Shown one piece after another: positions 16,817 to 26,391 of a stretch of 64,000 nucleotides of DNA; within the stretch, counting starts at the first letter, position 1; each line of letters starts with the position of its first letter. This stretch comes from Marinobacter subterrani (GTDB lineage Bacteria; Pseudomonadota; Gammaproteobacteria; Pseudomonadales; Oleiphilaceae). The stretch is from the NCBI RefSeq assembly GCF_001045555.1, contig NZ_LFBU01000001.1, positions 2,108,001-2,172,000 of the forward strand, read 5' to 3'. The notes beneath the pieces are model-generated. The model worked only from the letters and a program-made list of their open reading frames with translations. It was not told where the DNA came from and ran no database searches. A program made the translations under genes and the position numbers.

Positions 16817-17038
16817 CCCTGCCAGAACCCGGCTGGGAGCCATTGACACTGCCGGTTCCCCGACGGTCTGAGCTCTGCTTACCAGCCGTTACAAGCCGGT
16901 AACTTTTTTACAACGGTGACCACCGCATTATCTGACTACTTTTTAGTCACGGGCGGTGACTGACACAGCCCTCGAACGCCAAAACAATAAAACGGACAAC
17001 GGGCGGAGGATCAGGGACCCCGTTGTTGAGGAGGAAAA

Positions 17039-17704
17039 ATGTCCACATCCGTTAACCACCTCGACGAGCGGACGCGGGATTCCGCCGAGCTGCTTGAAGA
17101 GATCATGCCGACGGCCATTACCCTCGCCATGATGCTGCGCCACCGGAAGATGGCGGCCTGGCTGCGAACCGAATTTGATGGCTATCAGGATCTGGAGGCC
17201 GCCCCGCCCTATCGCCGCCAGTTGCACGGACATATCGTTGCCAAGTCACCCCAGTATGGCTGGATCCCTGCGCCAATGGACGATCAGCAGAAGGAGGAGT
17301 TTGGCTATATGGACCTTCCCGAAGGCGTAAAAAGCCTCGAAAAGATCTGCCTGAACTGCAAGAAGGGCAGCGGCAATCGGGTTCTGCTGGCCAAGGAAGA
17401 CATGGCTGTTTTGCAGAAGCAGATCAACCTGACGGCCGAACTGGCGATCAATCTCAGCCGGGACGTCTACTGCCGCCTGCTGCGAATTGTCCGGGCCTCC
17501 ATCTATCTCTGGACCCAGGAGCTCATAGCCGCAGGCCTGGCCGGCGAACACAACCACTACAGCCCGGAGGAGCGGGCGAAAGTGGCGCAACTGGATGACC
17601 CCGAGACGTTCTGGCGCCGGGCCATGGAAGAGGTGGGCGCATTGCCGATTCCGGACGTTCGCGAGGTTGGATTCTTCGAACGGGTGTTCGGGCGCGCAGG
17701 CTAA
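17039..17704 (+). CDS. AbiTii-like N-terminal domain protein
   Basis: Protein of 221 residues. The N-terminal pattern LAMMLRHRKMAAWLRTEFDGYQD...PPYRR followed by PQYGWIPAPM and LPEGVKSLEK resembles the AbiTii domain, found in many proteins of phage-defence neighbourhoods and named after an abortive infection type II protein. The rest is helical with no nuclease or nucleotide site that I recognise; C106 and the CLNCKK motif near 103-108 are the only cysteines of note. GGAGG precedes the ATG by 6 nt. No other defence gene is adjacent, so a defence role is only a hypothesis. Confidence 0.55.
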   Translation: MSTSVNHLDERTRDSAELLEEIMPTAITLAMMLRHRKMAAWLRTEFDGYQDLEAAPPYRRQLHGHIVAKSPQYGWIPAPMDDQQKEEFGYMDLPEGVKSLEKICLNCKKGSGNRVLLAKEDMAVLQKQINLTAELAINLSRDVYCRLLRIVRASIYLWTQELIAAGLAGEHNHYSPEERAKVAQLDDPETFWRRAMEEVGALPIPDVREVGFFERVFGRAG

Positions 17705-17721
17705 GGCCTGCCCCCGGCACC

Positions 17722-18489
17722 TTACAGCACGCTGACAATACCAACGCCGCTCACCACCAGCAGCACCGTCCCCAGCACACGGAAAAAGACCGGTGTCTCG
17801 GCCCGGAGAATGCGGTCGTGGGCATAGAGCCCGATAACATGACCCACGGCCGCACACGGCAGCAGCCAGAGATGGTGAATGAGCTGGAGATCCACGCCCG
17901 CCCAGATAAAGGCGCCCATCTTGATCAGCACCAGAATAAACCAGAGCGCGAACAGCGTATCCCGAAGTTTCTCCTTGGGCAGGTGCTGCGCGGCGACCGC
18001 GATGATCAACGGCGCGCCGATCAGGGAGGTACCACTGATATAGCCCCCTGCCATCAGGAATATCGTATCAACGGTTTTGCTGCCGCTACGGAACGGCCGG
18101 TTAATGATGTAGGACACCGAGTAAAGCGCGACAATCACGAAAATAATGGCACTGAGGACGTCGGACGGCAGGGTGATCAGGCCGAATACGCCAATCAGCT
18201 TGGGTACGATCATGATCCCGAGGATCCGCGAGAGGTACTTCCAGTCAACGGTGCTGACGCCGGGGGATTCTCCAGACCGGGTCCGGTTGTTCATCCAGAT
18301 TGTCAGAGAAGAAAACACCAGCAGGTGAACCGCAATAATCGGAAGAAACACCAGAGGCTTATCGAGAACCAGCAGAAGAAACGGCAGCGACAGGACCGCA
18401 CCGCCAAACCCGAGGCCTGACCGGACAAAACCGCTCCAGACAAAAATCAGGGCAATCAGCAGGTATTGATAGTTTGCGAGGTCTGACAT
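17722..18489 (-). CDS. TauE/SafE-family sulfite/anion exporter
   Basis: Inner-membrane protein of 255 residues with about eight hydrophobic spans in two repeats. The first repeat has GFVRSGLGFGGAVLSLPFLLLV, the second GGYISGTSLIGAPLIIAVAA, the usual glycine-rich TauE/SafE positions. Family members export sulfite, sulfoacetate or related organosulfonates. AGGA lies 5 nt before the ATG. The tsdBA-like genes 5 kb away make a sulfur-anion substrate attractive, but there is no direct linkage. Confidence 0.85.
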   Translation of the reverse strand: MSDLANYQYLLIALIFVWSGFVRSGLGFGGAVLSLPFLLLVLDKPLVFLPIIAVHLLVFSSLTIWMNNRTRSGESPGVSTVDWKYLSRILGIMIVPKLIGVFGLITLPSDVLSAIIFVIVALYSVSYIINRPFRSGSKTVDTIFLMAGGYISGTSLIGAPLIIAVAAQHLPKEKLRDTLFALWFILVLIKMGAFIWAGVDLQLIHHLWLLPCAAVGHVIGLYAHDRILRAETPVFFRVLGTVLLVVSGVGIVSVL

Positions 18490-18575
18490 GGAAATCCTGT
18501 AAAAAAATGGACCGGTTCTTTACGAAATTGTTCTAATCTCTGGTCTTTGCAAAGAAAAATAAACGGAGAATGTTA

Positions 18576-20453
18576 ATGGCCCTGTCCTGGAAACAGAAGT
18601 TCATGCTGTTGATTGTTGCCACGCTGATCGGGTTGGCGATTGCCACCATGGCGTCCCTGAGCGGACTCGGCAAAGTGTCGGAGGCCTATGAGGCCCGGGG
18701 AAAGGCCCGGGCCTATGAATCCGCGTCTCTTTCGCTGCTGAACGACTGGCTCGCCCTTGAGCGATTGAGCGAGAGCCTGACGCCCGATCAGGTGGCAAGC
18801 TATCAGGCCCAGCTCGAGTCTCTGGGTGCCCAGTCTCTGGCGCTGAGTGAGTCGGCCACCGCCCTGCCTGATGAGGCCATCGCCGGTATCGCCAAGCAGG
18901 TGCGCGATCAGGTCGCCGAGTATACCCGACTTCGTTCCGAATGGCTGGCCCTCAACCGGCAACTGGGGCTGACCCCGGACGACGGTTTACGGGCAACAAT
19001 GTCCACGGCCATCGATGAAGGCCTGCGGAAGATCAGCATCTCGATCTTCAACGACGACATCAATATTATCGCGTCAAATTACCGGGATTACCTTGCTACG
19101 TTTGGCGCCTCCTACGCCCAGGCCACCCGCGAAGCCATAGAGCGCATGCAGGCCACGGTTCGGGATATGGAATGGCAGGAAATCGACATTGGCAAATCCG
19201 TGCAGGCCTTCTCCGATGCCTTTGGCCGGGCGGAAAAGCTGATTGCCTCGCTGTCTGCCCTCGAAAGCCAACTGGCCGACACCGGCGCCAGCATTCGCAG
19301 CCTGATCAGCGAGCAGAACAACCTGCTTCGAACCGAGCTTATCGTCACCACCAGCCAGCGTGCCGAGGAAGCGCGAGCATCCTCCACCTGGCTGATCATC
19401 GCAACTTCGGCCGTGGTTCTGATCATCCTGATCATCACACTGACGGCGGCCTCCAGAACCCTGGTAAAGCGACTCAATGATGCGGTTAATCTGCTCACCA
19501 GGGTCGCGGGTGGCGATCTGAGCCAACGGCTCGAACCCGGCAAAAATCCCAACGATGAGTTCAACCGGCTGGGACAGGCGGCCAACACGATGCTGGACGA
19601 TGTGTCCCGCGTGATTGGCCAGGTGGTTGAAGGCAACCGGACACTCTCCAGCCTGCAGGTTGAACTGGACACCCTGGTGGATCAGATGGGGCGCAACGGT
19701 GAGCAGGTGGAAGATGAGACCGAACAAACCGCCACCGCCGTTCAGGAAATTTCCCACACCGCCGTGGACATTGCCAGGTATACCCAGTCGGTTAACGACG
19801 CCGTACAAAACGCCAACGACGCGGCCCATTCCGGCGCCGACATCGTCCGGCGCAGCGCCACAACCATGAGCGAGCTGGCCGAGCGGATCCAGAGAACCCA
19901 CGACCAGGTTGGCCAGTTGAGCAAAACCGGTGAAAAGGTCAACTCCATCGTCGGTGTCATCAACGGCCTCGCCGAACAGACCAATCTGCTTGCCCTGAAT
20001 GCCGCCATTGAGGCGGCCCGTGCCGGTGAGGCCGGGCGCGGCTTTTCCGTGGTCGCGGACGAAGTCCGGTCCCTGGCGGAAAAAACAGTCTCCGCCACCA
20101 ATGGCATTGCCGAAATCGTGGAGTCTCTCAATCGTGAAACTTCCGCCATTACCAGACTGATGAAGGAAGGCCTGGAGTCCGCCGGTGAGGGAGAGGGCAG
20201 CTCGAAGGAGGCGGCGAACTCCATCGAGCAGATTACCGGCTCGATCCGGCAACTGGCCGGCGACATGAACCAGGTGGTTTCGTCCGTCGAGGGCATATCG
20301 ACCACCACCGAGGAAATTGCCCAGAAAGTCGAGCAGATCCATGGCCACACCCGGGAAACCTCGGATATTCGCCAGAAGCTCAACGCTCACATTGACCGGC
20401 TATCTTCCCAGGTGGCGGCCCTGACCCAGGCCTCCCAGGGCTTCCGGCTGTAA
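18576..20453 (+). CDS. Methyl-accepting chemotaxis protein
   Basis: Chemoreceptor of 625 residues. TM1 ([15 protein letters not shown]) at about 10-30, a helical periplasmic domain to residue 270, TM2 ([18 protein letters not shown]), a HAMP domain near 295-350, and the signalling hairpin tip [32 protein letters not shown] near 480. The periplasmic region is long and all-helical, like four-helix or HBM sensor domains, so no Cache ligand motif is evident. It ends in FRL without a CheR-tethering pentapeptide. GGAG lies 7 nt before the second in-frame ATG, used here. Confidence 0.92.
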   Translation: MALSWKQKFMLLIVATLIGLAIATMASLSGLGKVSEAYEARGKARAYESASLSLLNDWLALERLSESLTPDQVASYQAQLESLGAQSLALSESATALPDEAIAGIAKQVRDQVAEYTRLRSEWLALNRQLGLTPDDGLRATMSTAIDEGLRKISISIFNDDINIIASNYRDYLATFGASYAQATREAIERMQATVRDMEWQEIDIGKSVQAFSDAFGRAEKLIASLSALESQLADTGASIRSLISEQNNLLRTELIVTTSQRAEEARASSTWLIIATSAVVLIILIITLTAASRTLVKRLNDAVNLLTRVAGGDLSQRLEPGKNPNDEFNRLGQAANTMLDDVSRVIGQVVEGNRTLSSLQVELDTLVDQMGRNGEQVEDETEQTATAVQEISHTAVDIARYTQSVNDAVQNANDAAHSGADIVRRSATTMSELAERIQRTHDQVGQLSKTGEKVNSIVGVINGLAEQTNLLALNAAIEAARAGEAGRGFSVVADEVRSLAEKTVSATNGIAEIVESLNRETSAITRLMKEGLESAGEGEGSSKEAANSIEQITGSIRQLAGDMNQVVSSVEGISTTTEEIAQKVEQIHGHTRETSDIRQKLNAHIDRLSSQVAALTQASQGFRL

Positions 20454-20778
20454 CCGGCCAGAAGGCGAAACCTCTGGCTGTACCGCACTGGCTGCGGCGT
20501 TAGGGTACCCGGTACAGTACATTTAATCTGGGGTGGGAACATGCTGCATCTGTTGTTTCGCCCGTCCCACCCACGCCTACCAGCCCCTCGAGCGGGACCA
20601 GAAAATTACCCGCCAGCCTCGCCAACTGGTTTATGCTACGTTTACCCCATGAGGAGGAGCCCCTGCTCCGCGACCTGTTCCGCAGGCCCGGCGGGGAACA
20701 AATGGGACTTTGGTAACGTCAGTTTTCAAATCAATCCTCTTAAACCACCATTGCCCATGGACGAGGCGGAGAAAACAC
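20454..20778. other. Intergenic region without a convincing gene
   Basis: 325 nt between the chemoreceptor and the L,D-transpeptidase. It holds a GGTACC palindrome near 20505 and a frame from 20541 that overlaps the transpeptidase start region; that frame is proline- and arginine-rich and looks non-coding. The transpeptidase promoter presumably lies in the AT-richer stretch near 20720-20745. Confidence 0.4.
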
Positions 20779-22506
20779 ATGCATGGAACCCGCCGGTTTT
20801 GCGTTACGGCACCGATCATGGCGGCACTGGTCGCCACCCTCTGGCTGCCGCTCTGCTCGGCAGCGGAAGAAGCCATCGTTGAGCGAATCGAATCCCTTAA
20901 TGCCGGCTTTCCGGTAAAGACCCTTGGCGACCGGCTCATGGCAGACAAGGCCTTGTCCGCGTTCTACAGCGCCAGGGCCTATGAGCCCGCCTGGCAGTCG
21001 CCCGAACTCCGGCGCCAGTTGATCAGCGCGGTAGAGCACGCCAGCGATGACGGGCTGAATCCCGCGGACTATCACGCAGGCATCCTGTCGGAACTAGCAT
21101 TGCGACCCATGAGCGACTTCACCCCCGAACTCAGGGCTGATCTGGACCTGCTGTTCTCCGATGCCTTCCTGATGCTCAGCTCCCACATGCTCGAGGGCAA
21201 GGTCAACCCGCAAACGATTCATGCGGAATGGACAGCGAACCGGCGCCACAAGGCCATGGAATCCGTTCTCGCTGACGCCCTGGCCCGCGAAGACATTACC
21301 GGGGCCCTGGATGGCCTGCGGCCGGCCGACCCTGCCTACCGCAGGCTGATGACCGCACGGCGGGGCCTGACTGCCCTGCTGGGACAGTTATGGCTGCCTC
21401 TGGATTGGCAGCCGACAATCCGCCCCGGTGCCAGGGATGACAGGTTGCCCGAGGTTCGCAACCGGCTTGAAGCGCTGGGTGACCTGCCCCCTCAACCGGA
21501 TAGCTCCGGCGATCCCCTGCGGTATGACGCCCCCCTGGAGCAGGCAATTGCGCGGTTCCAGGCGCGTCACGGGCTGGAACCCGACGGCCTGATCGGGCGC
21601 GACACCTTCCGGGCCCTGGATCTGATGCCCGTCGAGCGCCTGCGCCAGATTGATGCCACCCTTGAGCGCTGGCGCTGGTTGCCCGAATCCCTGGGCGACA
21701 CCTATGTCCTGGTCAACATCGCCGGCTACGAACTGAAAATGGTGAAAAACGGCGAGGAGGTGCTGCGCAAGCGGGTGATTGTCGGGCAACCTTTCCGGCA
21801 GACCCCGGTGTTCAGCGACCGAATCCGTTACCTGGTATTCAATCCCAGCTGGACGGTTCCGCGCAAGCTGATGATCCAGGACCAGCTACCTCAGATTATC
21901 CACGATCCAGAATACCTCTCACGCCTCAATATCAGCGTTTATCGCGGGTGGGGAGCAGACCGGGAAAAAGTCGATCCGGCGACCATCGACTGGCAATCAC
22001 TGAACCGGAATAACTTCCCTTACCAACTGGTTCAGGAGCCCGGCCCGAAGAATGCGCTGGGGCAAGTGAAGTTCATGTTCCCCAACCAGTACGACGTCTA
22101 CCTACACGATACGCCGGGGCGCGGCCTCTTTGCCCGGGCCGCGCGTTCCTTCAGTTCCGGCTGTATCCGGGTCGAACAACCGTTCGATCTGGCGGAGCGG
22201 CTGCTGGCGAGTGCGCGGGATTGGCCGCGCCAGCGAATCGACAGCCTGGTGGCGACAGCAGAATCGCAAACCGTGGTATTGCCAGCACCCGTGCCGGTGC
22301 ATATCCAGTACTGGACCTCTTGGATAGACGCCGAAGGCCGCCTGCAGTTCCGGAATGACATCTACAACCGCGATACCCGGCTGATCCAGCAACTCCGACA
22401 ACCGGCATCCGGTGAAGGCCAACATCTGACGCCGGTTACTGCCTCCGAAAACGCTCCAATACTTCCTTCCACTGCCAAAAGGAGTGATCCACCAAAGCTG
22501 GATTGA
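20779..22506 (+). CDS. L,D-transpeptidase of the YcbB/LdtD type
   Basis: Exported cell-wall enzyme of 575 residues that forms or exchanges 3-3 crosslinks between meso-diaminopimelate residues. Signal peptide or anchor MHGTRRFCVTAPIMAALVATLWLP, a helical scaffold domain, a peptidoglycan-binding repeat (AIARFQARHGLEPDGLIGRDTFRAL) near 255-282, then the YkuD domain with the catalytic SSGCIRVEQ near residue 460. The arrangement matches E. coli YcbB (615 residues). GGAG lies 7 nt before the ATG chosen; the longer frame to 20710 lacks a ribosome site. Confidence 0.9.
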   Translation: MHGTRRFCVTAPIMAALVATLWLPLCSAAEEAIVERIESLNAGFPVKTLGDRLMADKALSAFYSARAYEPAWQSPELRRQLISAVEHASDDGLNPADYHAGILSELALRPMSDFTPELRADLDLLFSDAFLMLSSHMLEGKVNPQTIHAEWTANRRHKAMESVLADALAREDITGALDGLRPADPAYRRLMTARRGLTALLGQLWLPLDWQPTIRPGARDDRLPEVRNRLEALGDLPPQPDSSGDPLRYDAPLEQAIARFQARHGLEPDGLIGRDTFRALDLMPVERLRQIDATLERWRWLPESLGDTYVLVNIAGYELKMVKNGEEVLRKRVIVGQPFRQTPVFSDRIRYLVFNPSWTVPRKLMIQDQLPQIIHDPEYLSRLNISVYRGWGADREKVDPATIDWQSLNRNNFPYQLVQEPGPKNALGQVKFMFPNQYDVYLHDTPGRGLFARAARSFSSGCIRVEQPFDLAERLLASARDWPRQRIDSLVATAESQTVVLPAPVPVHIQYWTSWIDAEGRLQFRNDIYNRDTRLIQQLRQPASGEGQHLTPVTASENAPILPSTAKRSDPPKLD

Positions 22507-22561
22507 CAATATTGCCAAAAGGAATATCCTAATTTCTTTTGTTTATTATTGGAGGCGAACA

Positions 22562-23218
22562 ATGACAATCCTCTCCCAATGGATTCTTGCTGGCGCCCTT
22601 ATCGGCCTGGCGACCGGAGTCAACGCTGCCGGCGGCGACCCAGAAAAGGGCGCACAACTGGCAGCCCAGGGTGATGGCACTGGTGCCCCCTGTGCGGCGT
22701 GCCACGGCGCCGATGGGTCCGGCAACAACGCCGCCGGCTTCCCTCGCCTGGCGGGCCTTGATTCCGGGTACCTGGCCAAGCAGATGCTGGACTACAACGC
22801 CGGAAAGCGGATAAACCCGGTAATGCAGCCCAATATCAACAACTTCGACGCACAGCAGATACGCGATCTGGCGGCGTATTACGCTGCCATGCCCGTTCCA
22901 CAAACCTCAACGCCTGCAACGGTCAGTGAGGATGTGCTGGCACTGGGCGAAAAGCTTGCCAACCAGGGTGACTGGGGCAACTACATTCCTCCGTGTTCTT
23001 CCTGCCATGGCCCCGGCAACCGCGGTGTCGGTGCAACCTTTCCGGCCATTGCCGGGCAACACCCGAATTACATCCGGTCCCAGATCAATGCCTGGAAAAA
23101 CAACCAGCGGAACAACGATCCGAACAAGCTGATGACGGCAGTCGCAGAGCGGTTGACCGACGAACAGATTGATGCCGTGGCCGCTTATCTGGGCAGCCAG
23201 AGTGCAACCGCTGAATAA
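22562..23218 (+). CDS. tsdB: Diheme c-type cytochrome, TsdB-like electron acceptor
   Basis: Periplasmic cytochrome of 218 residues, signal peptide to about residue 23. Two heme sites, CAACH at 44-48 and CSSCH at 145-149, one in each cytochrome c4-like half, with NPVMQP and PNKLMTAV as likely axial methionines. GGAGG is 7 nt before the ATG. It ends 14 nt before the TsdA-like gene, the same order as tsdBA, where TsdB takes electrons from thiosulfate dehydrogenase and passes them to terminal oxidases. A generic cytochrome c4 is the alternative. Confidence 0.75.
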   Translation: MTILSQWILAGALIGLATGVNAAGGDPEKGAQLAAQGDGTGAPCAACHGADGSGNNAAGFPRLAGLDSGYLAKQMLDYNAGKRINPVMQPNINNFDAQQIRDLAAYYAAMPVPQTSTPATVSEDVLALGEKLANQGDWGNYIPPCSSCHGPGNRGVGATFPAIAGQHPNYIRSQINAWKNNQRNNDPNKLMTAVAERLTDEQIDAVAAYLGSQSATAE

Positions 23219-23232
23219 CAGGAGGCAGAGCC

Positions 23233-24213
23233 ATGACACTCAAGCACACGATTTCCCTGCTCGCCGGCCTGCTGGTGGCCATTACGTTGGCACGCGCCGA
23301 ACCGGAGGTTCCGGTTGATCTGCCGGCTTTCAAGGAAGGCCAGTACGTTCACCAGGCGCCCACGGTGCAGGACCTGATCGCGAATGAGAACATTCACCCG
23401 GAACTCAAAAAGGTCATCCTCAAGGGCCGGGACATGTTCATGAACACCCAGCAGCTTCGCGGCAAATACGTGTTCAATGACCTGAACTGCAAATCCTGCC
23501 ACATGGGTGAGGGGCGCATGAACTGGTCGGGGCCGGTCTGGCCGGCGGCAACGACCCTGCCGGATTTCCGGGGCAAGAACCAGCATGTAAATTCCCTGGA
23601 AGAACGCATTGCCGGCTGCTTCGCGTTCTCCATGAACGGGAAGCCGCCACCCTATGGCAGCGACGATATGCTGGCCATGGTGGCGTATCATAAATGGCTT
23701 GCCACGGGTGCGCCGGTGTATGAAAAGAATATTGGTGGCCGCGGGTTCAGTCATCTGGGCCGGGAAAAACCTGAGCTGAGCTACCAGCGGGGCAAAGAGG
23801 TTTATCTGGAAAACTGCGCGGTATGCCACGGCGAGAACGGCCAGGGACAGAAAAAGGATGGCGCGGTTGTCTTCCCGCCCTTGTGGGGCAACGGCTCCTA
23901 CAACTGGGGCGCCGGTATGACCCGGATCTTCACGGCGGCCTCGTTCATCAAGAACAACATGCCGCTCGGGAAACCGGGCTCGCTAACCGATGACGAGGCC
24001 TGGCAGGTTGCCAACTTCATCAACTCCCAGGAACGACCACAGGACCCGCGCTACACCGGTAATGTGAAGGAGACCCGTGAGAAATATCTGAACTTCCACA
24101 AACACACGAACTATGGAACAGTAGTAAACGGTGATTTACTGGGCGATCACGACAATACTGGCGACAAGCCTTTCCTCAAACCGGATGTTTTGCGGCCCCG
24201 AACGTTCGAATAA
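23233..24213 (+). CDS. tsdA: Thiosulfate dehydrogenase (TsdA-like diheme cytochrome)
   Basis: Periplasmic diheme cytochrome of 326 residues after a signal peptide cut near residue 22. Heme sites are CKSCH at 86-90 and CAVCH at 185-189. The segment LEERIAGCFAFSMNGKPPP places Cys129 where TsdA has its unusual axial cysteine ligand of heme 1, and NNMPLG holds a candidate heme 2 methionine. TsdA oxidises two thiosulfates to tetrathionate or runs in reverse. It follows the TsdB-like cytochrome. A SoxA-like role is less likely because no sox genes are present. Confidence 0.78.
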   Translation: MTLKHTISLLAGLLVAITLARAEPEVPVDLPAFKEGQYVHQAPTVQDLIANENIHPELKKVILKGRDMFMNTQQLRGKYVFNDLNCKSCHMGEGRMNWSGPVWPAATTLPDFRGKNQHVNSLEERIAGCFAFSMNGKPPPYGSDDMLAMVAYHKWLATGAPVYEKNIGGRGFSHLGREKPELSYQRGKEVYLENCAVCHGENGQGQKKDGAVVFPPLWGNGSYNWGAGMTRIFTAASFIKNNMPLGKPGSLTDDEAWQVANFINSQERPQDPRYTGNVKETREKYLNFHKHTNYGTVVNGDLLGDHDNTGDKPFLKPDVLRPRTFE

Positions 24214-24258
24214 GGTCACAACGGGCAGGTAACAGGAAGGCAAGGTTCAGGAGATTTT

Positions 24259-24714
24259 ATGCCACGGGTACTGCCTTTCCTTTTTGCACTGCTTCTGCTA
24301 AACGGCTGCCAGCTATGGCCCTCCGGGACGGAGGGCAATATTCCCGCGGACCGAATCCTGCTCAGCGCACAGCACTGCCTGAGTGAATACCTTGAAGAAC
24401 AGGACAGGATCCATTTTGGCCCGTGCCTGAAGATTATCTCAGTTAACGGCGAGAAGCCCGTGGTCAGGCAGGGTGGCTTCATCGAGCTGCCGGTGGCCAC
24501 GGCGCTGCGCCTGCAGACCACCTGTGTCTACCGCCATGCCGATGGCACGCCGATTCCCGCCACGGTGAGCACTGCCCCGTTTGAGATACAGACCAACACC
24601 TTCCCTTCCGGCGGACAGCGCTGGTATCTGCACGCGCACAGGCAGGCCCGTGGCGTGACGGGTTGCGAGCCAACCCTGGCCAGGTCCCTCTATCCCACGT
24701 ACAAAACGGATTAG
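24259..24714 (+). CDS. Small lipoprotein, function unknown
   Basis: 151 residues with a lipoprotein signal peptide (LFALLLLNGC, lipidated Cys17). The mature part has four further cysteines (C38, C56, C93, C134 by approximate count) that could form two disulfides, and short beta-rich segments. No family recognised. GGAG lies 8 nt before the ATG. It follows tsdA by 45 nt on the same strand and may be the last gene of that unit. Confidence 0.7.
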   Translation: MPRVLPFLFALLLLNGCQLWPSGTEGNIPADRILLSAQHCLSEYLEEQDRIHFGPCLKIISVNGEKPVVRQGGFIELPVATALRLQTTCVYRHADGTPIPATVSTAPFEIQTNTFPSGGQRWYLHAHRQARGVTGCEPTLARSLYPTYKTD

Positions 24715-24718
24715 GCCA

Positions 24719-25143
24719 GTGCCCCCCGATTCCGCCACCTCCCCCGGCAACCATGACCATCACCTCCGGCTTCACGATGGCCGCCAACTGGCCTATACCG
24801 ACCTGGGCGACTCTCTCGGGCATCCACTGCAATTCGGACACGGCATGCCCGGATGCCGGCTGGAGGGCCAGTTTCTCCACGCCCAGGCGCAGCGCCACGG
24901 GTTCCGCGTCATCACGCCGGATCGCCCGGGATCGGACGGTCGGATTACCGGGAGCGGCAGACCCTGCTGGAATACCCAGACGACATTCGACAGCTGATCG
25001 ATGCCCTGAACCTGCCGCGCTTTTGCCATCTCGGCTGGTCCAGCGGCGGCTCCCGGGTCGGGCCCGGCCTGAGCGGCCGTCGGGCCATGTCATCGGACAA
25101 TCCTCCTGACCAGAACAATCGTTCAAAAATCCTGACAGGCTGA
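24719..25143 (+). pseudogene. Decayed alpha/beta hydrolase gene
   Basis: An N-terminal frame reads LHDGRQLAYTDLGDSLGHPLQFGHGMPG...GFRVITPDRPG, then the coding continues in the next frame as GIGRSDYRERQTLLEYPDDIRQLIDALNLPRFCHLGWSSGGSR, containing the nucleophile elbow GWSSGG. One G appears lost at the GGG near 24928-24930. After SGGSR the expected second half of the hydrolase, with the acid and histidine, is absent. Both a frameshift and a large 3' deletion make it non-functional. Confidence 0.8.
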
Positions 25144-25223
25144 GTCGATATTCTTCGCTTTAAGTAAGCGCACCTTGGCCGGATAGTAGATGCCCAACAA
25201 TTCACTGACACGTGAGGGTATCT

Positions 25224-26324
25224 ATGAGCGACGTGATGCAATCCAACAAATTCAAATCCATCGAGCTACCTAACCGGTTCGCCCTGGCCCCCATGACACG
25301 CACCAGCGCAGAACCCGACGGCACACCCAACAGCCTGATGGCCGACCATTACGAAGGCTATGCCAAAGGCGGATTCGGCCTGTTGATCACCGAAGGCACC
25401 TACACCGACGACAAGGCCAGCCAGGGTTATGCCAACCAGCCTGGCATCATCAACGAAGCCCAGATAGCCGGCTGGAAAACCATCGTTGACCGTGTGCATG
25501 CCGCTGGCAGCAAGTTCATGGTTCAGCTGATGCATGCGGGGGCCCAGTTCCAGGCCAACCATTACACCGATCAGCCAATGGGTCCGAGCGCGGTAATGCC
25601 CAAAGGCGCTCCGCTGGGCTTTTACGGCGACCAGACACAATGGCAAACGCCGGAAGCAATGACCGAGGCCGATATTAAAGCGGCGGTTGATGGCTTCGCG
25701 CAGTCTGCTGCCAATGCCAGGGCCGCCGGTTTTGACGGTATCGAGATTCACGGTGCCAACGGTTACCTGCTCAACCAGTTCCTGAGCACCCATTTCAACA
25801 CGCGGGACGACAACTACGGTGGCGCACTGGAGAACCGCCTGCGACTGGTGACAAAGGTGGTCCGTGCGGTACGCAAGGCGGTGGGTGCAGACTACCCGGT
25901 CGGCATCCGGCTCTCGCAGGGTACGGTAACCGATCCCGACTACCAGCTCCCCGAAGGCGCAGCCGGATTCCGCCAGATCGTCGAGGCGGTACGCGATGCC
26001 GGGGCCGATTTCGTCCATACCACCGATGGCGACGTCAACCGGCACCACTTTACCGACGGCGATCAGAGCCTGGCCAGTGTCGCGGCGGCCGTTGAGGGCA
26101 TTGAGCTGATCATCAACGGCAACATCGATGAAACCAACTACCAGGATGTCGCCAACCAGTTCCCGGGCGCCCTGCTGGCAGTGGGTAAGAAGGCCCTCGC
26201 CAATCCGGACTTTGTCCAGCGACTGAAGGATGGCAAGGAAATAGCGGACATCGACTTCGCCATGCTGCAGCCCAAGGCCACCATCGGTAACGAACTGGCC
26301 TGGCGCAGGCAGAACGCCGCCTGA
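25224..26324 (+). CDS. Old yellow enzyme-family NADH:flavin oxidoreductase
   Basis: FMN enzyme of 366 residues that reduces activated alkenes such as enones or nitro compounds with NAD(P)H. TIM-barrel landmarks are NRFALAPMTRTSAEPDG near 18-34, VQLMHAGAQ near 97, DGIEIHGANGYLLNQFLST near 170 and the phosphate site near the C-terminus (INGNID...LLAVGKKALANPDFV). The common HxAH is HGAN here, which is a known OYE variation for the substrate-binding pair. GAGGG lies 6 nt before the ATG. Stands alone between a pseudogene and a ZIP transporter. Confidence 0.88.
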   Translation: MSDVMQSNKFKSIELPNRFALAPMTRTSAEPDGTPNSLMADHYEGYAKGGFGLLITEGTYTDDKASQGYANQPGIINEAQIAGWKTIVDRVHAAGSKFMVQLMHAGAQFQANHYTDQPMGPSAVMPKGAPLGFYGDQTQWQTPEAMTEADIKAAVDGFAQSAANARAAGFDGIEIHGANGYLLNQFLSTHFNTRDDNYGGALENRLRLVTKVVRAVRKAVGADYPVGIRLSQGTVTDPDYQLPEGAAGFRQIVEAVRDAGADFVHTTDGDVNRHHFTDGDQSLASVAAAVEGIELIINGNIDETNYQDVANQFPGALLAVGKKALANPDFVQRLKDGKEIADIDFAMLQPKATIGNELAWRRQNAA

Positions 26325-26391
26325 TCAGCCCAGTCATAACCGAAGTCAGTGCCCGCTGCTATGCTGAAGCTACAAGCCAACAGGAGCATGA

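Noticed and set aside
16888..16909. GTTAC-N6-GTAAC followed by six T as terminator of the DUF1338 gene
   Set aside because: Only five base pairs; the T-run is suggestive but the stem is too weak to call.
20541..20882. 113-codon frame before the L,D-transpeptidase
   Set aside because: It overlaps the transpeptidase signal peptide in another frame and has proline/arginine-rich random-looking sequence.
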